Below are positions 1 through 6,543 of a DNA stretch of 24,918 nt, piece by piece. The position numbers and the translations under genes were made by a program. The DNA is from a virus, in IMG/VR virus record IMGVR_UViG_3300022842_000059, positions 1 through 24,918 of that record; one strand, given 5' to 3'. The number at the start of each line of letters is the position of its first letter. The first letter of the stretch is position 1. Below the pieces are notes generated by a model, which was not told the DNA's origin, did not search any database, and saw only the letters and a list, made by a program, of their open reading frames with translations.

Positions 1-1
1 G

Positions 2-145
2 GCAATAACAACAATAAATAAAAGAGCATATGATTATTTATTAATTCAAGACCAAATGGATATGCAATACAAAGACTTACTGAATGGTACTACTACTTGG
101 AAAGACACAGTAGCTAAAGTTAAATTATATAATCCTAAAACATAA
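2..145 (+). CDS. C-terminal end of an unidentified protein (partial at left edge)
   Basis: An open frame enters from the left edge with no stop and ends at TAA 143-145, leaving 47 residues (AITTINKRAYDYLL... ending in KLYNPKT). The composition is ordinary soluble protein with no motif I can name. It is followed at once by an overlapping start (TAATG at 143-147), so it belongs to the same transcript as the genes after it. By position it could be the end of a gene downstream of the tail-tip genes, but that is inference from typical phage gene order. Confidence 0.6.
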   Translation, partial: AITTINKRAYDYLLIQDQMDMQYKDLLNGTTTWKDTVAKVKLYNPKT

Positions 146-183
146 TGTGCAAATGTAATGGTAAATGTATTTGTGGTAAATGA
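145..183 (+). CDS. 12-residue Cys-rich mini-ORF
   Basis: The reading frame ATG (145-147) to TGA (181-183) encodes MCKCNGKCICGK: four cysteines, four lysines and no acidic residue in 12 positions. Its start overlaps the previous stop (TAATG) and its stop overlaps the next start (AATGA at 179-183), so ribosomes could pass through all three frames by re-initiation. It could be a real metal-binding micropeptide or simply a translational coupling device for the exported protein that follows. There is no Shine-Dalgarno sequence of its own. I do not recognise a family. Confidence 0.35.
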   Translation: MCKCNGKCICGK

Positions 184-731
184 AATACCTTATAATTTTA
201 TTACTATTAGTATCTTGCACATTTAAATATGCAGATGCAGCAGATACTAATACTGTAAGTTCAACAGTAGTTACTAATTCAACACCACCAACAGCAAATT
301 CACCTGCATTAAATATTGTTAATTCTGATATATGTAAAACAGGAGTAAGTGGTGCAGTTCAAACACAAGTATTAGGTTTTAGTTCAGGCATTACAATCAA
401 AGATGAAAATTGTGAGATTATTAAGTTATCAAGACAGCTTTATGCTATGGGTATGAAAGTTGCAGCAGTTAGTTTATTATCTAGTGACTATCGTGTTTTT
501 GATAGTATGTGGGCAAGTGGGACTTTTCCGCCAAGTCCATTAACTTCTTCCATAGGTTTAGACGCAAAAACAGAATGGGAAAATAACCCTGAATTAATTC
601 CTGAAGGTAGTATGGTTAAAGTTAGGTTATTAAAAGAAAATGAGCCTGTTGTTATAGAAAAAAAAGAGGTAAAGCATAATGATATTAAAAAATTTGTATT
701 TAGTGGTATTGCTCTTTTGCTTCTACTCTAA
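180..731 (+). CDS. Exported protein, probable lipoprotein
   Basis: A 183-residue protein starting with a clear export signal: MKYL, then a Leu/Ile-rich core. The sequence L-V-S-C at residues 10-13 fits a lipobox, with Cys13 as the lipid-modified residue. Alternatively, signal peptidase I could cut after the later A-D-A. The mature part is rich in Thr, Ser and Asn at first (about residues 22-50), with two further cysteines. The C-terminus ends in a short hydrophobic run (FVFSGIALLLLL), which is encoded by the same DNA as the signal peptide of the next gene. No family recognised. Its neighbours are also exported or membrane proteins, so it probably acts at the host envelope or, less likely, is a virion part. 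Confidence 0.75.
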   Translation: MKYLIILLLLVSCTFKYADAADTNTVSSTVVTNSTPPTANSPALNIVNSDICKTGVSGAVQTQVLGFSSGITIKDENCEIIKLSRQLYAMGMKVAAVSLLSSDYRVFDSMWASGTFPPSPLTSSIGLDAKTEWENNPELIPEGSMVKVRLLKENEPVVIEKKEVKHNDIKKFVFSGIALLLLL

Positions 732-2049
732 TCTAAATGCTGAATGTACTACTGAAACTTTAGGTCTTTGTACTGAAGGCACTACAACTGAAATTACCAA
801 TACTGAAATTATAGAAACTATCATATTGAATACTGATAGTGGTGATTTATTAGATGGCGATAATGGATTTGTAACCACTACCAAAGAAGGTGATATGGAT
901 TCAGATTGGGGGGGGATTGGGAGTGCTTCAATACCTACCGGTACTTATTGTAATGAATTAGGTACAGATAGATGTGCAGAAATTACAGATAGTACTCTAA
1001 CAACCTTTTATCAAGAAGTAGATATATCATCATTAGATATTAATTATGGTGGTGAAACTCAATATATAATTGAAGTAGATAAACAAGATGCACAAGACAG
1101 TATCTATATAAAAATTACAGGTAAGAATGGAAATGAACAAGTATTTACAGGAACTGATATCTTATCTGCAACTGGAGCTACCACAGGCTATCAGTCATAT
1201 ACAAGTGGATTTGATTTCAGTGGTGTTTTAAATACTATTACAATCGAGATAGGTGGAAAAGATATTAATTTAGCTGTTGGAGTTTTGTTTGATGATGTTC
1301 AAATTAATGTTTTCTATAATGTAGTTAATACAATTATTTCTCAACAGATAAAAGATTTAGAAGAATTTTTAGTATTAGAATTTAATCAAGAAAGTAATGA
1401 TGTAGCTGAATTAATATTTGCATCAAATGAAGTTAATGATGATTTTAATGATTTTACTTTAGAGCCTATAAATGAGCCTATGAATGATTTAACTATTGAA
1501 GCAATAGAAATGGAATTAGATTTGTCCGATATAGAGAGTATAGAGGTAGAAGAAGTAAAAGCTGAAACCGAAAATATAGAAGAGGTCGAACTTGAACAAG
1601 CTACTGAAGAAATAAAACAAACCAACGAAACAGAACAAGAAGAAGTCCAAGAGTTTGATGAGAATGAAATAGATGAAACTACAGAAATAAAAACACAAAA
1701 GGAAAAAGACACAGAAGATAAGAAAGAGCCTGAAGAAGAAACCAAAGAACAACCTAGTAAAATTGTTAATCAAAAACAAAAAGCTGCCAATAAGATTGTC
1801 AATAAAATGGGTGACAAAGGAAAATATGAAACGAATAATCAAACTAGAACTCTCATTGTAATGCAAATCTTAGGTAATACTAAAGACTTTTTTAATGTAA
1901 CTTCAATCATACAAGATAAGCAAGGTTTTTTTAATAATAGTTATTTACCTGACACTACTATTAGTGATAATAATATGGCATCTTATTTATTATTTGGTGG
2001 TAGTGAGTATAAACATAACGAATTTATTAATAGCCAATATACGAGGTAA
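679..2049 (+). CDS. Large exported acidic protein of unknown function
   Basis: A 456-residue protein. The N-terminus (residues 1-21, ending SNLNA before E-C) is a Sec signal peptide. Residues about 85-215 look like a beta-rich globular domain, with repeated short hydrophobic strands and Gly/Thr turns. Residues about 235-365 are a very acidic, low-complexity Glu/Lys/Thr linker. The last 80 or so residues return to an ordered-looking composition. The start overlaps the previous gene by 53 bases and has a GAGG site just upstream. The layout (secreted, beta-rich head, long charged linker) could suit a surface-exposed or host-interaction protein. A signal peptide is unusual for a virion protein, so a role in the infected cell's envelope is equally possible. 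I do not recognise the family. Confidence 0.75.
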   Translation: MILKNLYLVVLLFCFYSNLNAECTTETLGLCTEGTTTEITNTEIIETIILNTDSGDLLDGDNGFVTTTKEGDMDSDWGGIGSASIPTGTYCNELGTDRCAEITDSTLTTFYQEVDISSLDINYGGETQYIIEVDKQDAQDSIYIKITGKNGNEQVFTGTDILSATGATTGYQSYTSGFDFSGVLNTITIEIGGKDINLAVGVLFDDVQINVFYNVVNTIISQQIKDLEEFLVLEFNQESNDVAELIFASNEVNDDFNDFTLEPINEPMNDLTIEAIEMELDLSDIESIEVEEVKAETENIEEVELEQATEEIKQTNETEQEEVQEFDENEIDETTEIKTQKEKDTEDKKEPEEETKEQPSKIVNQKQKAANKIVNKMGDKGKYETNNQTRTLIVMQILGNTKDFFNVTSIIQDKQGFFNNSYLPDTTISDNNMASYLLFGGSEYKHNEFINSQYTR

Positions 2050-2051
2050 TT

Positions 2052-2501
2052 ATGGCAGAGTTAGAATTTGCAGGATTAAAGGTTAAGGGTGGAAAGATAT
2101 TTGCTATTCTTATCGCTATATCTACTTTTATCGGTGGTTTGTATGGTTCTTTTGAGGTTTATCAAAGATATTTATCTATGGAAAAAAAAATCAATAACTT
2201 TGTAAGTCCTGACCTAAGTGCTTATGATAGGCAAATAGCCGTTATTAATTCAGAATTATCAATGATATTAGATGAAGTAACCCTCATATCAGATGTAGCA
2301 AAAGATTTAAAAAATGATTTAAAAATTCAAATTCGTCAAATTGAGCAAGACAATAGACATATCACAACCATTGTGAATGATGTTGAAGATAGACAAAAGG
2401 CAGATAGCAGAGAAATTCAAGATGAATTAAAAGCTATTGAAAAAGCACTTGATATTAAGATACAGAAATCTTTATCCAATCCTTTAGCGAATATGAAATA
2501 A
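2052..2501 (+). CDS. Membrane-anchored coiled-coil protein (i-spanin-like topology)
   Basis: 149 residues. About 14 N-terminal residues are followed by one membrane span (about 15-36, IFAILIAISTFIGGLYGSF) and then a mostly helical, heptad-like region to the end. This N-in/C-out form with a long periplasmic coil is the form of inner-membrane spanins, and of other phage envelope proteins. The lysis genes lie 1.3 kb downstream and no clear Rz/Rz1 pair is present elsewhere, so a spanin role is an inference only. It has a GAGGTAATT ribosome site, and its stop overlaps the next start (TAATG at 2499-2503). Confidence 0.7.
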   Translation: MAELEFAGLKVKGGKIFAILIAISTFIGGLYGSFEVYQRYLSMEKKINNFVSPDLSAYDRQIAVINSELSMILDEVTLISDVAKDLKNDLKIQIRQIEQDNRHITTIVNDVEDRQKADSREIQDELKAIEKALDIKIQKSLSNPLANMK

Positions 2502-2740
2502 TGCCTGATTTAACTAAATTAACCACCAATCAAAAGATAGAGGTATTAATTACTAAATTAACTGTCATGGAGTCAAAGCTAGACCATATTCATAAAGACC
2601 TTGAAAAAAATAAGCAAGATATAGAACAATTAAAGGCTAGAATGAACATGGGTACAGGTGGAATTAAAGCAGTTGCTTTGTTTGGTGGAATACTAATTGC
2701 AATAACTGTATTTGTTACAAAATTACTAGGTATTAAATGA
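2501..2740 (+). CDS. Small coiled-coil protein with C-terminal membrane span (XhlA-like layout)
   Basis: 79 residues. A charged helical region with heptad spacing (about 5-50) is followed by one hydrophobic span near the C-terminus (about 56-74, AVALFGGILIAITVFV). This order matches the phage XhlA/haemolysin-like family, which helps lysis in some phages, but the match is by layout rather than by a diagnostic motif. Start and stop both overlap neighbouring genes (TAATG before, ATGA after), so it is translationally coupled to the previous coiled-coil membrane protein, and the two may act as a pair. Confidence 0.65.
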   Translation: MPDLTKLTTNQKIEVLITKLTVMESKLDHIHKDLEKNKQDIEQLKARMNMGTGGIKAVALFGGILIAITVFVTKLLGIK

Positions 2741-2943
2741 ATGTATTTCTTATTGTAGTATTTTGTTTACAACAACAAGACTTAGCATTAGATAAAACTT
2801 GTGTTACTAAAATACATAAAAACCCATATAGTACTATGGAAGAATGTATTATATCATTAAGAGAAGTAAATAAAGCATCTAGTGAAATTCCTAATTTACA
2901 TACAACCGGATTTTGCACAACTAAAGATATACAAAACATTTAA
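2737..2943 (+). CDS. Small Cys-containing protein, probably exported
   Basis: 68 residues starting in an ATGA overlap with the previous stop. It has a short hydrophobic N-terminus (MNVFLIVVFCLQ), likely a signal peptide or anchor, then Cys22, Cys36 and Cys60, which could form disulphides in the periplasm. The complementary strand is also open across almost the same span, but the + frame has the start-stop overlap and the export signal and is preferred. Function unknown. Confidence 0.6.
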   Translation: MNVFLIVVFCLQQQDLALDKTCVTKIHKNPYSTMEECIISLREVNKASSEIPNLHTTGFCTTKDIQNI

Positions 2944-2963
2944 AATAATTAATATATATTTGT

Positions 2964-3668
2964 ATGAATAAACGAATATTGGTGATTTCGGATACTCACT
3001 TCCCATATCACCATCAAGATACTTTTGTCTTTCTTACTAAATTAAAAAAAATATATAAACCTGATACTGTCGTGCATATCGGTGACGAAATGGATTGGCA
3101 CTCTGTTAATGTTTCTCATGTTATAAATCCTGACTTACCAAGTCCTGCTGATGAATTATTAATTGGTCGGTCTTTATGTGGACAGCTAGAAAAAATATTT
3201 CCTAAAATGGTTTTATTAGAAAGTAATCATGGCTCTATGATATTACGTAGAGCAATGGCTAAAGGAATGTCTAAATATTTTATTAAAGATTATAATGAAA
3301 TACTAGATGTTAGTAGTGGTTGGAAATGGAAAGAAAAGCATATTATTGAAACAGATAAAGGTAGAATATTATTTGCTCATCAATTCTCAAAAAATATACT
3401 TAAAGCTGTTAAGGAAAATTCAATGAGTTGTGTGCAGGGACATTTCCACTGTTCTAGTGAGGTTTTATTTTCCTGTAATGATTTTCATTTAAATTGGGGA
3501 ATGAGTGTAGGTTGTTTAGTAGATAAAAAATCTTTAGCTATGGCATATATGAAAGTCAATTTAGCAAAGCCTGTTCTTTCTTGTGGAGTTATAACTGAAG
3601 GTATTCCATATATTGTGCCAATGGTCTTGAATAACAATGGCAGTTGGGATAAAAATATTTATATATGA
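2964..3668 (+). CDS. Calcineurin-like metallophosphoesterase
   Basis: 234 residues with the full metal-binding motif set of this superfamily: D10-T-H12, G40-D41 (in HIGDEMDWH), N88-H89 (S-N-H in place of the usual G-N-H), H139, and G159-H160-F-H162 near the C-terminus. Such enzymes hydrolyse phosphomonoesters or phosphodiesters with two metal ions. In phages they include nucleases, nucleotide phosphatases and repair enzymes, and the substrate cannot be read from the sequence. The start has no strong ribosome site and follows an AT-only stretch. The stop overlaps the next start. It sits between the envelope genes and the lysozyme rather than with the replication genes. Confidence 0.9.
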   Translation: MNKRILVISDTHFPYHHQDTFVFLTKLKKIYKPDTVVHIGDEMDWHSVNVSHVINPDLPSPADELLIGRSLCGQLEKIFPKMVLLESNHGSMILRRAMAKGMSKYFIKDYNEILDVSSGWKWKEKHIIETDKGRILFAHQFSKNILKAVKENSMSCVQGHFHCSSEVLFSCNDFHLNWGMSVGCLVDKKSLAMAYMKVNLAKPVLSCGVITEGIPYIVPMVLNNNGSWDKNIYI

Positions 3669-3838
3669 GAATAGTTAGAATAGGAAATAAGATAAGAGTG
3701 ACTTGCACTAAAGATGAAATAGACAATTTTAATGAGAATTGTCATTTAGAAATACATATAGGATTATTAAAAGTATTGTTTAATGATATAACTAAAATTA
3801 TTGCAGAGATGCTACCAAGTTTAAGGAGTAAAAAATGA
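3665..3838 (+). CDS. Small protein of unknown function
   Basis: A 57-residue frame from ATG 3665 to TGA 3836-3838 (MRIVRIGNKIRVTCTKDEID... ending LPSLRSKK). It is joined by ATGA overlaps to the phosphoesterase before it and the lysozyme after it, which is the main reason to believe it. It starts with short beta-like strands and ends in a helix. No family recognised, and it has no ribosome site of its own. Confidence 0.6.
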   Translation: MRIVRIGNKIRVTCTKDEIDNFNENCHLEIHIGLLKVLFNDITKIIAEMLPSLRSKK

Positions 3839-4275
3839 ATATAGTAAGATTGCGTAATTCTGTATCTTCTCATGAAGGGATTAGGTACGAAGCCTACGAA
3901 GATACGAAAGGTCTATGGACAACAGGCATAGGACACTTAATAAGACATGATGAGCAACATTTAATTACTAAAAAATTAACTAATGCTGATGTAGATGTTA
4001 TTTTTACAACAGATTTAAATGTAGCTATTGATGATGCTAGAAAATTTATAACTGAGTCAGATATAAATGAACAGGCTTTTGAGGTAATTTGTGAATTATC
4101 ATTTTGGCTTGGTTTACCAAAATTACTAATGTTTAAAAAGCTAAGAGAAGCATTAAGACAAAAAGATTACGATACAGCAGCTGATGAATTGCTTGATAGT
4201 AAATTAGGAAGAAGCGAAACAGAAGGAATAGTAAAAAGAATTAACGAATTATCAGAAAGAATGAGGAGTTCATAA
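3835..4275 (+). CDS. Endolysin: T4-type lysozyme (glycoside hydrolase 24)
   Basis: 146 residues, close to the usual length for T4-type lysozymes. The catalytic triad keeps the T4 spacing: E14 (in HEG), D23 (in Y-E-D-T-K-G) and T29 (in W-T-T-G-I-G-H), equivalent to E11, D20 and T26 of T4 lysozyme. It cleaves the glycan chains of peptidoglycan at the end of infection. There is no signal peptide or signal-anchor, so release into the periplasm should depend on the holin two genes downstream. A strong AAGGAG site precedes the ATG, which also overlaps the previous stop. The second half is shorter and more divergent than in T4, and the family's usual aromatic-Asn-Gly motif is replaced by SFWLGLPK. 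Confidence 0.93.
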   Translation: MNIVRLRNSVSSHEGIRYEAYEDTKGLWTTGIGHLIRHDEQHLITKKLTNADVDVIFTTDLNVAIDDARKFITESDINEQAFEVICELSFWLGLPKLLMFKKLREALRQKDYDTAADELLDSKLGRSETEGIVKRINELSERMRSS

Positions 4276-4484
4276 TGTCAACAGAAAAAGAATTAAAAAA
4301 AGAAATTAGAGATTTAAAAAAGATGAATGAGGAAAAAAACTTACAAATTAAATTCATGGAAGAAAGATTAGAGAATTGGTCAGAAAAGAATTTTTCTTTA
4401 AGAACAGGTATATTGAATATGACTGTAGATAAATTTATCAGTATGAAAAATAAAATATTAGAAGATGTGAAATCAAATGCTTGA
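4275..4484 (+). CDS. Short coiled-coil protein in the lysis cassette
   Basis: 69 residues, highly charged, with Lys/Glu heptads over residues 1-45 and no membrane span. It starts in a TAATG overlap with the lysozyme stop, with GAGG just upstream, and its end overlaps the holin start by 8 bases. Its position between endolysin and holin suggests a lysis accessory or regulator. That is position-based inference; the sequence itself is only a generic coiled coil. Confidence 0.65.
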   Translation: MSTEKELKKEIRDLKKMNEEKNLQIKFMEERLENWSEKNFSLRTGILNMTVDKFISMKNKILEDVKSNA

Positions 4485-4893
4485 TAAATTATTAGGTGGT
4501 GGATTAGTCGGTAGTGTAGGTAAAATTTTAGATGAATTACATACATCTGATGAAGAAAAAGCAAATGCTAAAATTAAACTTCAAGAATTAGAAAACCAAT
4601 TAAATCTAAAACAAATGGATATTAATATTGCTGATGCGAAGTCAACCGCAACAGGTATTGGTGGTATCATGCAAAGGTCTTGGAGACCACTTATAGGAAT
4701 GTCTTGTGCGTTAGCTATATTTTGGGAATTTGTTTTAAAGCAATTCTTAATGTTTATTATTGCTATATTTGAGATTGAAACTTTACCATTGCCAAGCCTT
4801 GACATGAGTGTTTTAATGCCGCTTGTTGTTTCTTTATTAGGAATGGCAGGTTTGCGTTCTTTCGATAAAATTCGTGGAACAGCATTAAAGTAG
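4477..4893 (+). CDS. Holin of the 3-TM gene-transfer-agent-release family
   Basis: 138 residues. An N-terminal Gly-rich start (LLGGGLVGSV) is followed by a charged helix (about 20-55), then the family signature Q-R-S-W-R-P (about 66-71) running into a hydrophobic span (72-98), and a second span (about 108-126) ending in L-R-S-F-D-K. This matches the alphaproteobacterial GTA/phage holin family (Pfam holin_3TM), which makes the inner-membrane holes that let the endolysin out. The start lies inside the previous gene (8-base overlap), so it is translationally coupled in the lysis cassette. Confidence 0.88.
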   Translation: MLDKLLGGGLVGSVGKILDELHTSDEEKANAKIKLQELENQLNLKQMDINIADAKSTATGIGGIMQRSWRPLIGMSCALAIFWEFVLKQFLMFIIAIFEIETLPLPSLDMSVLMPLVVSLLGMAGLRSFDKIRGTALK

Positions 4894-4906
4894 AAAGGAC
4901 TATAAG

Positions 4907-5038
4907 ATGATATTTTGGTTAAAAAAAAGATGGTTTAAGATTGCAGATGTGATTGAAGATTATTGGTCATGGAGTAATCTAGTAAAACTATGTATAGCAA
5001 TACTTGCTTTATGGTTTTTACATAACCTACTACACTAA
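4907..5038 (+). CDS. 43-residue single-span membrane protein
   Basis: ATG 4907 to TAA 5036-5038, with AAAGGA upstream at 4894-4899. The N-terminus is basic and aromatic (MIFWLKKRWFK) and a single span follows near the C-terminus (about residues 27-42, VKLCIAILALWFLHNLL). Its place directly behind the holin makes a small lysis regulator or antiholin possible, but nothing in the sequence is diagnostic. Confidence 0.6.
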   Translation: MIFWLKKRWFKIADVIEDYWSWSNLVKLCIAILALWFLHNLLH

Positions 5039-5305
5039 GTGATTGTCTATCTAAAATTCCTTGACCACTCATCAGGTTCTAACTCATGGCTGACAAAAGA
5101 AGAATTTAAACAAGAATGTATTATAGAAGAATGTGAAGTGGTCGGATTTTTAGAGTTTGAAGATGATAAAGCATATTACCTATCAACTATGAGAAGTAGC
5201 ACCGATTTAGGGTCAGGTCATACAATACTCAAATCTTGTGTAACTTATGTCAAAAAATACCCAAAAAAACCTGTTTTAAAGCCTATACAGACCTCATTTA
5301 AATAA
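5039..5305 (+). CDS. Hypothetical protein with GTG start
   Basis: 88 residues, starting with GTG at the base after the previous stop, so probably translated by re-initiation. It has Cys27 and Cys32 in an acidic stretch (QECIIEECEV), then a beta-like region with S-T-D-L-G-S-G, and a basic Lys/Pro tail. It is soluble, with no recognised domain. It is the last gene before the 217-base control region. Confidence 0.6.
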   Translation: MIVYLKFLDHSSGSNSWLTKEEFKQECIIEECEVVGFLEFEDDKAYYLSTMRSSTDLGSGHTILKSCVTYVKKYPKKPVLKPIQTSFK

Positions 5306-5338
5306 TTTACGATAAATCCCACTAGGTAATTCAAAATA

Positions 5339-5368
5339 GATTAGTGCAGGGAGAAAACTACACTAATC
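5339..5368. repeat. 8-bp perfect inverted repeat (hairpin or operator)
   Basis: GATTAGTG (5339-5346) pairs exactly with CACTAATC (5361-5368) around a 14-base loop. There is no T-run after it, so it does not look like a classical terminator. It stands just upstream of further inverted repeats. Confidence 0.55.
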
Positions 5369-5377
5369 AATGGAGGA

Positions 5378-5407
5378 GAACTGTTCAAAAAGAACTAACT
5401 CATAGTT
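5378..5407. repeat. Cluster of short overlapping inverted repeats
   Basis: Three small dyads share bases: GAAC-T-GTTC (5378-5386), GTTC-AAAAA-GAAC (5383-5395) and AACTA-ACTCA-TAGTT (5393-5407). Alternating half-sites GAAC/GTTC/GAAC would suit a dimeric repressor or an RNA element with alternative folds. Each dyad is short and could arise by chance in A/T-rich DNA; it is the clustering that is suggestive. Confidence 0.4.
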
Positions 5408-5522
5408 ATATAAAAAACCTTGATTTACAATGAATATAAATAAAATATAAAATAATTATTTTTTCTATTGCAAAAGTAGTAAAAAAGTCTAAATTAAAAT
5501 CATTAACAAGGAGAACAAAAAA

Positions 5523-5756
5523 ATGAGAGATACAAAAATTAAACAAAATGGTGGTAACGGAAGATATATGGTTTTTTTACTACAATTAGATGTAGTACAT
5601 GGTGACCTTATTGAAACAGTTATTGACATGAAAGATTTTAAACAAAAATCAAGAGCAGAAAATTATAAAAGAAAAATAGATATTGAGATTACATACGACA
5701 GAAATGTTAAAATGGAAATTCAAGCAACATTTGAAAATTCAAAGGCAGTTCAATAA
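5523..5756 (+). CDS. Early small protein of unknown function
   Basis: 77 residues, first gene of the early cluster, with a strong AAGGAGAAC ribosome site. The composition is mixed alpha/beta, with beta-like stretches (YMVFLLQLDVV, then DIEITY) and many Lys. There is no Cys and no motif I recognise. Its stop overlaps the next start (TAATG). Confidence 0.65.
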   Translation: MRDTKIKQNGGNGRYMVFLLQLDVVHGDLIETVIDMKDFKQKSRAENYKRKIDIEITYDRNVKMEIQATFENSKAVQ

Positions 5757-5884
5757 TGAACGGAGCAGATTTATTTTTAATCATTGGTTGTGGCTACCTG
5801 ATTTATTTTGGGTGGTTACAATACAAGCAAGAAAAAGCAGCAAGTAGAACTATTAACATTACACATTATAAGGAGAATAAATAA
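5756..5884 (+). CDS. 42-residue single-span membrane protein
   Basis: ATG 5756 overlaps the previous stop, and TAA 5882-5884 overlaps the next ATG. An N-terminal span (about residues 4-21, ADLFLIIGCGYLIYFGWL) is followed by a basic tail. The coupling on both sides supports a real gene. Small early membrane proteins of phages often alter host functions, but nothing specific can be read here. Confidence 0.55.
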   Translation: MNGADLFLIIGCGYLIYFGWLQYKQEKAASRTINITHYKENK

Positions 5885-6039
5885 TGGGAAAGAATAGCTA
5901 TATATTAAAAGTTCTTTATGAGAAGCAGCAAAAGAAAAAAGCTAAAGAGATTAAAAGAATTAGTAAAATATTAAACAACGAATATTTTAGTAATAAAAAA
6001 GGAAAGGAGATAGAAAATGCAAGACAATTTAAAGGCTAA
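5884..6039 (+). CDS. 51-residue highly basic protein
   Basis: ATG 5884 (TAATG overlap, TAAGGAG upstream) to TAA 6037-6039. It is very Lys-rich, especially residues 14-30 (EKQQKKKAKEIKRISKI), and helical. It ends 23 bases inside the next gene. It could bind nucleic acid non-specifically. No family recognised. Confidence 0.5.
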   Translation: MGKNSYILKVLYEKQQKKKAKEIKRISKILNNEYFSNKKGKEIENARQFKG

Positions 6040-6205
6040 GATAATAAATTTTGGCAAACCTAAAAATCGTAAAATAACTACAGTTAATATTTATGATGAA
6101 ACACTAAAACAAATAAATAATTATTTGGATAAGTCTGATTATAGGATTAGCAAACCTGATTTTATTCAGTTAATATTAAACGAAGTATTAAGCACAAGAA
6201 AATAA
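6017..6205 (+). CDS. Probable ribbon-helix-helix DNA-binding regulator
   Basis: 62 residues. After a basic N-terminus comes a short strand (about 19-25, KITTVNI), then two helices (about 27-38 DETLKQINNYL and 46-58 PDFIQLILNEVL). That order and size match Arc/MetJ-type ribbon-helix-helix repressors, which bind palindromic operators as dimers. It is the best candidate regulator in the window, and the inverted repeats at 5339-5407 are a plausible target. The ribosome site is GGAAAGGAGA. The fold call is from pattern, not from a diagnostic motif. Confidence 0.55.
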   Translation: MQDNLKAKIINFGKPKNRKITTVNIYDETLKQINNYLDKSDYRISKPDFIQLILNEVLSTRK

Positions 6206-6215
6206 GGAGAAAACT

Positions 6216-6371
6216 ATGGAGAAAGAACTAGAAAAAAACGAACAGATATGTGGATTGTGTTTTGGTAATCATTATATTATTATAAAAAATTCTGATTATG
6301 TAGAACAATGTCCTGACTGTACGATACAAGAGCCAAACTTAGAGGTAAATAATAATGAAAAAAGAACATAA
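6216..6371 (+). CDS. 51-residue zinc-ribbon protein
   Basis: ATG 6216 with AAGGAGAAAA upstream, TAA at 6369-6371. Two CxxC pairs (C12-x2-C15 and C32-x2-C35, the second as C-P-D-C) are spaced like a zinc ribbon. Such small phage proteins often bind nucleic acid or a host protein such as RNA polymerase, but the target is unknown. The end overlaps the next gene by 17 bases. Confidence 0.6.
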   Translation: MEKELEKNEQICGLCFGNHYIIIKNSDYVEQCPDCTIQEPNLEVNNNEKRT

Positions 6372-6543
6372 ACCATTTGAATTTATTATTGAGAAATTGT
6401 TAGACCCAACAAGAAGAGGTTGGACTCAATTCCCATTACCTGCTATGACTATACAAGAGGAACTAAGGAGAACTAATGAGAAAAGTAACAATACTATTAA
6501 TAATATATCTTCTAATGTCTTGCAGTTATCAACCAAGAATTGA
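6355..6543 (+). CDS. Small hypothetical protein
   Basis: 62 residues (MKKEHKPFEFIIEKLLDP...). It has a Lys/Glu-rich start, a Pro-rich middle (TQFPLPAMTIQEE), then an Asn/Ser-rich tail. The last 68 bases overlap the start of the lipoprotein gene in another frame, and the tail looks unconstrained there. The conserved part may therefore be residues 1-45. Function unknown. Confidence 0.5.
   Translation: MKKEHKPFEFIIEKLLDPTRRGWTQFPLPAMTIQEELRRTNEKSNNTINNISSNVLQLSTKN

Larger units (their letters stand above)
5306..5522 (+). promoter_or_regulatory. Intergenic control region upstream of the early operon
   Basis: This is 217 bases with no convincing gene. The left half holds a run of inverted repeats (listed separately). 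The right half is almost pure A/T. A weak promoter-like pair is TTGCAA (5468-5473) and TAAATT (5490-5495) with a 16-base gap. The region ends in an AACAAGGAGAAC ribosome site for the next gene. A 12-codon ATG frame (5370-5405, MEENCSKRTNS) lies inside the repeats but has no ribosome site. It is the most likely place for the early promoter and its operator, since everything downstream to 10.7 kb reads as one gene cluster. Confidence 0.45.

Noticed and set aside
1386-1866. Two overlapping minus-strand open frames (119 and 116 residues)
   Set aside because: They are the complement of the Glu/Lys-rich linker of the 679-2049 gene. The Ser- and Phe-rich products are what the complement of GAA/GAT/AAA codons gives, and neither has a ribosome site.
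2733-2939. Minus-strand 68-residue frame opposite the small Cys protein
   Set aside because: The + frame has an ATGA overlap and an export signal; the minus one has no ribosome site and would be isolated among + strand genes.
5370-5405. Twelve-codon frame (MEENCSKRTNS) in the control region
   Set aside because: It has no ribosome site at a proper distance, lies on the inverted repeats and shows no coupling; a leader peptide cannot be excluded but is not supported.
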